A stretch of DNA of 17,020 nucleotides from Candidatus Altarchaeum sp. CG2_30_32_3053 (GTDB lineage: Archaea; Altiarchaeota; Altiarchaeia; Altiarchaeales; Altiarchaeaceae). The stretch covers positions 1-17,020 of the forward strand of contig MNZY01000182.1 in assembly GCA_001873845.1 (NCBI GenBank), in the 5' to 3' direction. The position numbers and the translations under genes were made by a program. Positions 7,284 through 13,449 of the stretch are shown here, in pieces (within the stretch, counting starts at the first letter, position 1; every line of letters starts with the position of its first letter). The notes under the pieces were generated by a model that saw nothing but the letters and a program-made list of their open reading frames with translations, was not told the DNA's origin and searched no databases.

Positions 7284-8852
7284 ATGGTATATGTAAAAAT
7301 TTTAAATAATATGTGGATTTTTGCCATAAGTGTTTTTTTAATTGTCGCGGTGGCTGGTGCCGCAGATGCGGGTGATAATACAAATAATCTAGGAGTTATT
7401 GAAATAGATATTTCTCCTGTAAAAGATGTTTATTATGCAGATGATGAAATAAATGTAAACTTTATCGTTACGCCAAACAAAAACGGTTGTTTTGTGACTC
7501 TTCTTCTCACAAAGATTAATGGCACCATAGAGACCCTGTTCCGGCATGAAACCGGTTGTAAGTCATGCGGACTGTCAAAACCTCCGTTGAGAGAAAAGAT
7601 GACAAATAAAATAAAGAAAAAATTTGATGAACCCGGAATTTATGAGATTCAAGGAATGATAACTGATGCCTGCACATACCAGATGGATTATAAAACAATA
7701 AAAATTATCGTTAAGGATGCTAAAGACAAAAATGACAATGCAGAAAAACATATCGTTAAGGATGCTAAAGACAAAAATGACAATACAGAAAAACATATCG
7801 TTAAGGATGCTAAAGACAAAAATGACAATACAGAAAAACATAAAAAAGAAACCGAAAGTGAAAATACGGATGAAAACAATACCCTGATTCCTGTTGTAAT
7901 TGAGGTCTTTACCAATGACGATTGTTCTATATGTTATCATGTTGATAAAGGTGCAAAGAAATTAGCGGACGAGTATAACAAAAGGACTAAAAACAGCATA
8001 ATAATTTTAGAATATCATTTAGCAGATACACAGGCGACACATGCAGGCATTGACAGAAGAAAATTTTACGGCGGGGATGAATGGCAAAATACCTGCAATT
8101 ATTATGCTTTGACTTTATTTAACGGAGAAGATGAAAACTGCGGAGGAACACACAATACAGAAAGTAATTACGCAAATTTTAAAAACAAGGTTAAAAATAA
8201 AAATCTAATTCCAACAGTAAATATGCGGGCAAATGCATCTCGCGACAATATTTCTTTATATGTTGATGTTAAAATTAAAACAACATCTGATGAAGCAAAA
8301 AACTCAGAAGTATATTTGTTTATTCTTGATGACACAAATGTCCGGGCTTCTCTGCAGAAACCAGCAGGGACTGGTAAAAATAATGAGATGTATGTTAAAT
8401 TTTCATTTCCTTACAACGAAATTTCCGCATACAGAAATTTAAAGATAGTTGCACTCATTCAGAAAGGCAAAAAAATTTTAAATGCCCGCGTTATTGAACT
8501 GTCTGACATTCAGGAGATAAAGATACTGAAAGAAGCGAAAGAATTAAAAAAAAATATTACTGAAGGTGCTGGTAATAAAGGTCTAAATATGACAGGCGTA
8601 AATAAGACTGGTATGAATAAGACTGGTCTAAATATGACAGGCATAAATATGACAGGCATAAATATGACAGGCATAAATATAACTGCTGTAAGTGAAAGCA
8701 AAACAGAAACAAATATAAAATACAACAATAAAAAAATAAAAAATCAGATAAATTTTATGTATTGTATGGCAAGCAGGGACACACTTTACTGTGCAATTTT
8801 AAACTTATTTGGGATAGCAGAAATTAAAACAAAAGATAAAAATGAAATTTAA
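7284..8852 (+). CDS. Secreted cysteine-rich thioredoxin-like protein with sequon array
   Basis: 522 aa, not a family I can name with certainty. Order: signal peptide (hydrophobic 11-26, likely cut near AGA-AD); a probable beta-sandwich domain (about 36-143) with Cys69, Cys92, Cys95, Cys130; three 15-residue charged repeats (143-187); a thioredoxin-like region (about 202-310) starting VVIEVFTNDDCSICYH, with CxxC at 214-217 and EYHLAD at 243-248, which resembles Omp28-like thioredoxin-fold proteins; a second beta-rich region (about 311-405); then a tail where N-x-T sequons recur every five residues from Asn435 to Asn465. The ten cysteines (also 271, 286, 494, 503) fit an extracellular disulfide-bonded protein. 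No C-terminal membrane anchor is clear. Met10 is an alternative start. The gene follows ribL by 16 bases and overlaps pheA by 11. Confidence 0.75.
   Translation: MVYVKILNNMWIFAISVFLIVAVAGAADAGDNTNNLGVIEIDISPVKDVYYADDEINVNFIVTPNKNGCFVTLLLTKINGTIETLFRHETGCKSCGLSKPPLREKMTNKIKKKFDEPGIYEIQGMITDACTYQMDYKTIKIIVKDAKDKNDNAEKHIVKDAKDKNDNTEKHIVKDAKDKNDNTEKHKKETESENTDENNTLIPVVIEVFTNDDCSICYHVDKGAKKLADEYNKRTKNSIIILEYHLADTQATHAGIDRRKFYGGDEWQNTCNYYALTLFNGEDENCGGTHNTESNYANFKNKVKNKNLIPTVNMRANASRDNISLYVDVKIKTTSDEAKNSEVYLFILDDTNVRASLQKPAGTGKNNEMYVKFSFPYNEISAYRNLKIVALIQKGKKILNARVIELSDIQEIKILKEAKELKKNITEGAGNKGLNMTGVNKTGMNKTGLNMTGINMTGINMTGINITAVSESKTETNIKYNNKKIKNQINFMYCMASRDTLYCAILNLFGIAEIKTKDKNEI
7707..7841 (+). 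repeat. Three 45-bp tandem repeats (coding)
   Basis: Units at 7707-7751, 7752-7796 and 7797-7841 encode IVKDAKDKNDN(A/T)EKH three times. Nucleotide differences are almost nil (units 2 and 3 identical; unit 1 differs at GCA against ACA), which points to recent expansion by slippage or unequal crossover. The segment forms a charged linker between the first domain and the thioredoxin-like domain. Confidence 0.95.
8586..8684 (+). repeat. 15-bp tandem repeats encoding N-x-T-G sequons
   Basis: Seven 15-base units encode N-(M/K/I)-T-(G/A)-hydrophobic with Asn at 435, 440, 445, 450, 455, 460 and 465. Several units are identical (AATATGACAGGCATA). Each unit is one potential N-glycosylation site, so the tail could be a densely glycosylated rod. 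Archaeal oligosaccharyltransferase uses N-x-S/T in exported proteins; whether these are modified is inference. Confidence 0.95.
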
Positions 8853-9696
8853 AAATATGAAATTTAAACCGGTTAATGTCGCAGTTCTCGGACCCGAAGG
8901 AACTTTCTCTGAAATTGCCTCAAAGAAATTTCTTGCAGATGAATGTATTAATGGAAATTTTGTCTATTGCAATGAAGTTGATGAAATTTTTGAATTGGTT
9001 GAAAATCAGAATGTCAGTTTCGGTGTTGTGCCTTTGGAGAATTCAATAGAAGGAAGTATAAATTTAACAATTGACTGCTTGCGTGAATATTATAAAATCG
9101 TTGAAATATATAAGGATATAATTTTAGATGTCCGATTGTGCCTGTTGGCAAAGAAAGACCTTGAATATGTCAGTGTTATCTGCTCACATCCTCATGCAAT
9201 TGCACAATGCAGAAAATTTTTAAAAAAACTTAACAGAAACAACGACAACCGGTTTAAAATTTCTACTGTCAAAAGCACGGCACTGGCGTGTAAAATAGCA
9301 AAGGACGATGAAACAGTTGCGGCGGCGGCGGCTGAAGAGGCGTCAGAAATTTACAGATTAAATTTGCTCTTTAAAGGCATAAATGACTATAAAAGCCAGA
9401 CAAGATTTATAGTTATAAAAAGGAAATTTACTGATGCAAACAAAATTTCCGGAAAGAAAATATCCCTGATTTTTGAACTGGAAAACAAACCAGGAGCATT
9501 ATACGAAATATTAAGGGAATTTTCGGAAAAGGATATAAATTTAACAAAAATAGAATCAAGGCCTTCAAAAAGAAGGTTAGGAGAATATTTTTTCTTTTTG
9601 GAATTTGAGGGGAATTTGGGAAATGAAAATACAGGCGAAGTAATAAAGAATATTAAAGGCAAGGTAAAATTTATTGAAATTCTGGGGAATTATTAA
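8842..9696 (+). CDS. pheA: Prephenate dehydratase with ACT domain
   Basis: 284 aa, the normal size for a monofunctional archaeal/bacterial prephenate dehydratase, which converts prephenate to phenylpyruvate in phenylalanine synthesis. Catalytic domain (about 11-195): GPEGTFSE (17-24), PLENSIEGS (64-72), SHPHAIAQC (115-123), and SQTRFIVI (185-192) with the conserved TRF. ACT regulatory domain (about 205-280): ENKPGALYEIL (214-224) and ESRP (238-241), the phenylalanine-binding signature for feedback inhibition. There is no fused chorismate mutase. Start choice: Met1 (8842) overlaps the preceding gene by 11 bases; Met6 (8857) would start 4 bases after its stop and is equally plausible. Translational coupling with the upstream gene is likely. 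The next gene starts 44 bases after the stop. Confidence 0.92.
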   Translation: MKFKNMKFKPVNVAVLGPEGTFSEIASKKFLADECINGNFVYCNEVDEIFELVENQNVSFGVVPLENSIEGSINLTIDCLREYYKIVEIYKDIILDVRLCLLAKKDLEYVSVICSHPHAIAQCRKFLKKLNRNNDNRFKISTVKSTALACKIAKDDETVAAAAAEEASEIYRLNLLFKGINDYKSQTRFIVIKRKFTDANKISGKKISLIFELENKPGALYEILREFSEKDINLTKIESRPSKRRLGEYFFFLEFEGNLGNENTGEVIKNIKGKVKFIEILGNY

Positions 9697-9740
9697 AAAT
9701 CACCTCATTAACATTCGGAGATTTCAAAACAAGTTTTAAA

Positions 9741-10448
9741 ATGCATGGTTATTCAAAAACCGGAATTATTGGAGGAGGAAATTTATACGACACGAAAATT
9801 TTAAAAGAAGCAAAGGAAGAAATGACTTTAACTCCTTATGGCAGGGTCCATTACTATCTTGTGGGAAATCAGCCGTTAATTATCCGTCATGGTATTCAGA
9901 GGAAAGTGCCTCCCCACAGAATAAATCACAAAGCAAATATCTTTGCGATGGAGAAGCTGGCAGTAAGATATATCTTTTCTTTTAATTCGGTAGGTTCTTT
10001 AAAAAAAGTCATAAAGCCAGGGGACTTTTTAATCGTTGATGATTATATAAATTTTAATCCCGTAACTTTTTATGATGATGTGATAAAGCATATTTCTCCT
10101 GAAATTTCTCCGGAACTGATAGATGTTTTGAGCAAAATTTTAAAGAAATTAAATTTGAAATTTCATCAGAAGGGGATTTATTTTCAGACGAGTGGGCCGA
10201 GGTTAGAGACAAAAGCAGAAATAAATCTGATAAAAAATTTTGCAGATATTGTAGGAATGACAATGGCTTCGGAAGCAACATTGGCTAAGGAAATGGATTT
10301 AGAATATGCTTCTCTGTGTTCGGTTGATAATTATGCCAACGGTATTTCCGAAAACACGCTTTTAGCAGAAGACATCATGAAAAACCAGTCAAAAATGACA
10401 AAGAATATTGAAAAGATTATTAAAGAAATTGCTGAAATTAAAATTTAA
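9741..10448 (+). CDS. Purine nucleoside phosphorylase, MTAP/MTIP family
   Basis: 235 aa, slightly short for the family (about 240-280). Trimeric family-2 nucleoside phosphorylases cleave (methylthio)nucleosides with phosphate. Motifs: GIIGGGNLYD (8-17), RHG (49-51), PPHRINHKAN (57-66), NSVGSL (82-87), PGDFLIVDDYINF (93-105), QTSGPRLETKAE (149-160), VGMTMASEA (171-179), SVDNYANGIS (194-203). In the base-binding loop Asn197 and Ala199 align with Asp220 and Asp222 of human MTAP, which bind adenine. Asn there is typical of 6-oxopurine enzymes, so 5'-methylthioinosine or inosine substrates are more likely than methylthioadenosine. A DadD-like deaminase, which would make such inosine products, is the next gene on the same strand, supporting an MTIP role. 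Last gene of the tight run that starts at 6711. Confidence 0.85.
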   Translation: MHGYSKTGIIGGGNLYDTKILKEAKEEMTLTPYGRVHYYLVGNQPLIIRHGIQRKVPPHRINHKANIFAMEKLAVRYIFSFNSVGSLKKVIKPGDFLIVDDYINFNPVTFYDDVIKHISPEISPELIDVLSKILKKLNLKFHQKGIYFQTSGPRLETKAEINLIKNFADIVGMTMASEATLAKEMDLEYASLCSVDNYANGISENTLLAEDIMKNQSKMTKNIEKIIKEIAEIKI

Positions 10449-10506
10449 GAAAGTCCTTCAGGCAAATATTAGATAAAATTGAGTGATTTCGCCTTTTCAT
10501 TTTATT

Positions 10507-10990
10507 AGGACTTACACAGTTCAACTTGTAAAAATGAAAATATATTGAAAATATTTGGGATTTTCAATCTTTAAAAATATTTGGGATTTTAAAATACTGA
10601 AACCTTCGGTTTCAATCTTTAAAAAATCTGTGGGATTTTTTAAATACTGAAAATATTTGGGATTTTCAATCTTTAAAAATCTGTGGGATTTTAAAATACT
10701 GAAACCATTGGTTTCAATCTTTAAAAAATCTGTGGGATTTTAAAATACTGAAAACTGCAAGTTTTCAATCTTTAAAAAATCTGTGGGATTTTAAAATACT
10801 GAAAATATTTGGGATTTTCAATCTTTAAAAATATTTGGGATTTTAAAATACTAAAACCATTGGTTTCAATCTTTAAAAATTTACGAAATTTTTAAATGAG
10901 GGTGAAAGGGACTTATTTTCAAAACGCAGAGTTTTGAAAATCTCCAAACGAAGTGAGGTGAAAATTTTGTATTGCTTTTACATAAGTCCT
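10507..10990 (+). repeat. Hairpin-chain intergenic element E2
   Basis: Bounded by AGGACTTACACAG (10507-10519) and TTTTACATAAGTCCT (10976-10990), an inverted repeat over AGGACTTA. Inside are seven units beginning TACT or TATT at 10543, 10595, 10645, 10697, 10746, 10797 and 10849, a period of about 51 bases. Each unit holds a GAAA...TTTC hairpin, linker AATC, and a TTTAAAAATC...GATTTTAAA hairpin. The right part has the hairpin TTTTCAAAAC/GTTTTGAAAA and the box CCAAACGAAGTGAGGTGA. It lies between tandem genes rather than convergent ones. No ORF is supported. Confidence 0.75.
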
Positions 10991-11035
10991 GTTTATAAGG
11001 GAAATTTGTTGGTTTTGGTTATGTGCCGTATGAAA

Positions 11036-11237
11036 GTAGGACACTTTTCTCTTATGCCTCTAAAAATATATACTTCAAAATCAAATAACTTATAGAAGAC
11101 ATAAGAAGTAGGCAATTTATAGTGTTTCACATTATTAAATGCCAGAGAAATAATATCAGTGGCACTTGATTTTACTTATTACACTTTTCCTAAAACTGAG
11201 GAAAAAGTAAATTTTATTTACTAAATTAGAGTCCTAC
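11036..11237. repeat. Inverted-repeat-bounded non-coding segment
   Basis: GTAGGACACT (11036-11045) and AGAGTCCTAC (11228-11237) are complementary at 9 of 10 positions and bound about 200 bases without an ORF. Inside, ACTTTTCCT (11183-11191) pairs with AGGAAAAAGT (11199-11208), a hairpin with one bulged base. The AGGAC tip is shared with the elements at 26-104 and 10507-10990, so these could be non-autonomous relatives. Confidence 0.4.
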
Positions 11238-11259
11238 ATTTATTTGGCACTCAACCATC

Positions 11260-11425
11260 ATTAATTAGTGTCCATCCATAAACTCATAATTTTACTGAAA
11301 ATCTGTAAGATTTTCAATCTTTAAAAATCTGTAAGATTTTTAAATTGTTAAAAACATAATAATTTACCTTGAAAAAGTTAAAATTTTTTCAAAATTTTAT
11401 ACTTTATAGATGGACACTAATTAAT
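11260..11425. repeat. 166-bp mini element with near-perfect 21-bp inverted repeats
   Basis: The arms 11260-11280 and 11405-11425 are complementary at 20 of 21 positions; their core is ATTAATTAGTGTCCATC. The interior contains one hairpin unit of the array type (CTGAAAATC..GATTTTCAATC, then TTTAAAAATC..GATTTTTAAA). A looser outer inverted repeat, TTTATTTGGCACTCA (11239-11253) against TGAGAGCCAAAATAAA (11440-11455), surrounds it, suggesting nested insertion. MITE-like, with no transposase. Confidence 0.65.
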
Positions 11426-11480
11426 CACGAATTAATAAATGAGAGCCAAAATAAAAAATAAAAATGATTAAAAAATAAAA

Positions 11481-12731
11481 ATGAGTATTCTGATTAAAAA
11501 TGTCGTTTTAAACAACAAAAAACAGGATATTTTTATTGAAGGAAATAAAATTGAAAACATCGGAAGGTTAAATTTTAAGGCGGAAGAAAAAATTGACGGA
11601 AAAGGAAAGGCAGTTTTGCCTGGTTTTGTTAATTGTCATACTCATTCAGCAATGAGTTTACTTAAAGGTTATGCCGATGATTTCCCCCTAAAAAAATGGC
11701 TTACTGAAAAGATATGGCTGCTGGAAAAGAATATAAGTAAAGATGATGTTTACCTTGGGACAAAACTTGCATGTCTTGAAATGATAAAAACAGGAACAAC
11801 ATGTTTTAATGATATGTACTGGCATGCTGGGGGAGCGATTGAAGCAGTAAAAGAAATGAAAATAAGAGCTGTAATAGGTCTGATAATGGCTGATTTTTCG
11901 CAGGCAGGAAGCGAAGAAAATGTTAAAATCTCATATAAAAAATTTAAAGACAGATTGCCGGAAAATATTTCTCTGGCGATTGCTCCTCATGCAATTTATA
12001 CAGTTTCCAAAGAAAATTTAATTTGGGCAAAAAATTTTGCAAATGAAAATAATTTATTGTTGCACATTCATTTGTCGGAAACCGTGGATGAAGTAAAAAA
12101 CTGCATTGCACAGCATAAAATGACACCTGTTGAATATCTATAAAAAATCGGATTTTTGGGAGAAAATTGTGTTTTGGCACATTCAATTCACATAGATGAA
12201 AAGGATATTGAAATTTTGGCAAAAAGGAAATGCAGTGTTGTTTATAATCCATGTTCCAATATGAAACTGGCTTCCGGAATTTTTCCTTATAAAAAATTTA
12301 AAACGGATAAAGTGAATATTACTTTGGGAACTGATGGAAATGCTTCAAATAATTCAGTGGATATGTTTTCCGAAATGAAATTTGCATCTCTTTTGCAAAA
12401 GATAAATGAGAAAGATACAACCATAGTGAAGGCAAAAGAAATTTTTAAAATAGCAACAAAAAACGGGGCAAATGCACTGAGAACTAATGCAGGAGAGATA
12501 AAAGAAGGAAAACTTGCGGACTTAATTTTAATTGATTTAAGTCAAACCTTCTTTCAGCCGGGGCACAATTTAATTTCAGATATTGTTTATTCTGCCAATG
12601 GAAATTGTGTTTCTGATGTCATCTGTAACGGAGAAATTTTAATGCGAAATTATAAAGTAAATGGAGAAGAAAAAATTAAAAAAAGAGGCAACAAAAAGAG
12701 CAAAAGAACTGGTAAAAAAGGCGTAGATTAA
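11481..12731 (+). pseudogene. dadD: DadD/MtaD-type amidohydrolase interrupted by in-frame TAA
   Basis: A 416-codon reading frame of the COG0402 deaminase family (5'-deoxyadenosine / S-adenosylhomocysteine / methylthioadenosine deaminase) with a TAA at codon 221 (12141-12143). The same frame continues after it with normal family sequence (KIGFLGENCVLAHSIHID). Metal and catalytic residues are split: H53 and H55 (NCHTHSAM), H195, H197 and E200 (LHIHLSET) before the stop; H234 (AHSIH) and D285 (TLGTDGNAS) after it. Neither half alone could be active. No other damage is seen, so the change is a single substitution, and it may be recent, a strain variant or a sequencing error. TAA ends most neighbouring genes, so codon reassignment is unlikely. 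Reinitiation at the in-frame TTG at 12156 could make the second half, but without the first two histidines. Related function to the phosphorylase upstream, 1 kb away across the element cluster. Confidence 0.85.
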
Positions 12732-12743
12732 ATTTCTTGTAAC

Positions 12744-12783
12744 TATAGTCATTTTACTGACTTTTTGCAGTAAAATGACTATA
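12744..12783 (+). terminator. Perfect 16-bp hairpin after the deaminase
   Basis: TATAGTCATTTTACTG (12744-12759) and CAGTAAAATGACTATA (12768-12783) are exact complements around an 8-base loop that includes TTTTT. It starts 12 bases after the deaminase stop. Position suggests transcript ending or 3'-end protection. It differs in sequence from the array hairpins, and it could also be a separate small palindromic element. Confidence 0.5.
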
Positions 12784-12838
12784 CTCGTAAATTTGATAAC
12801 GGTGCAAAAAGTTAGCAAATTTACTATATTCAGAGGGT

Positions 12839-13448
12839 TTTTTCAAAATGAAATTTTGAAATACTGAAACCTTTGGTTTCAATCTTTAAAAAATCTTGGG
12901 ATTTTTTAAATACTGAAAACTGCAAGTTTTCAATCTTTAAAAATCTGCAAGATTTTCAATCTTACAAAATGTTATGAACATTTTGTAAATCTCCGAACGA
13001 AGTGAGGTGACAAAATTTACCTGCGATTTTAAAAACGCAAAGTTTTGAAAATATACTGAAACCTTTGGTTTCAATCTTTAAAAATCTTGGGATTTTTTAA
13101 ATACTGAAAACTACAAGTTTTCAATCTTTAAAAATCTGTAAGATTTTGAAATACTGAAAACTACAAGTTTTCAATCTTTAAAAATTTACGGAATTTTTAA
13201 ATGAGAGCGAAGCGAAATTATTTTCAAACTTGTTTGAAAATACACGATTTTTGAAATCATAAAGATTTCAAAAAGATACGAACAAAGTGAGCGTGAAATT
13301 TCAAAAAATACAAAAAATCAAAAATTTACATACAATTTTCAAAACGAAATTTTAAACCTCTGAACTAATTGATGTGACAAAATGTTCTGAACATTTTGTA
13401 AATACACGAACGATAGTGAGCGTATTTTTATGGGTGGCTGAATAGTTA
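12839..13448 (+). repeat. Hairpin-chain intergenic element E3
   Basis: Lies between the convergent deaminase and phosphohexomutase genes. The core 13012-13448 is a shortened inverted copy of E1: the same left end (AAATTTACCTG, then AAAACGCAAAGTTTT and TATACTGAAACC), three hairpin units, the block GAACAAAGTGAGCG (13281-13294), the box ACGAACGATAGTGAGCGT, and the same right end TGGGTGGCTGAATAGTTA (13431-13448, 16 of 18 matching E1). The right end stops one base before the glmM stop codon. The left part (12839-13011) is an additional partial array with hairpin ACAAAATGTT/AACATTTTGT and the box CCGAACGAAGTGAGGTGA that also occurs in E2. Confidence 0.7.
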
Positions 13449-13449
13449 T

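Noticed and set aside
7575..7940. Antisense open frame with hydrophobic repeats opposite the 45-bp repeat
   Set aside because: It mirrors the tandem repeat of the plus-strand gene, which has a signal peptide and sensible neighbours. The repeat length divisible by three keeps all frames open.
8510..8728. Antisense open frame with repeated VIFMP units
   Set aside because: By-product of the 15-base sequon repeat on the plus strand. No start signal or independent support.
12141..12143. Programmed recoding (pyrrolysine or stop reassignment) at the deaminase stop
   Set aside because: Pyrrolysine uses TAG, not TAA, and TAA is the normal stop of most genes here. No structured recoding element is evident next to the codon.
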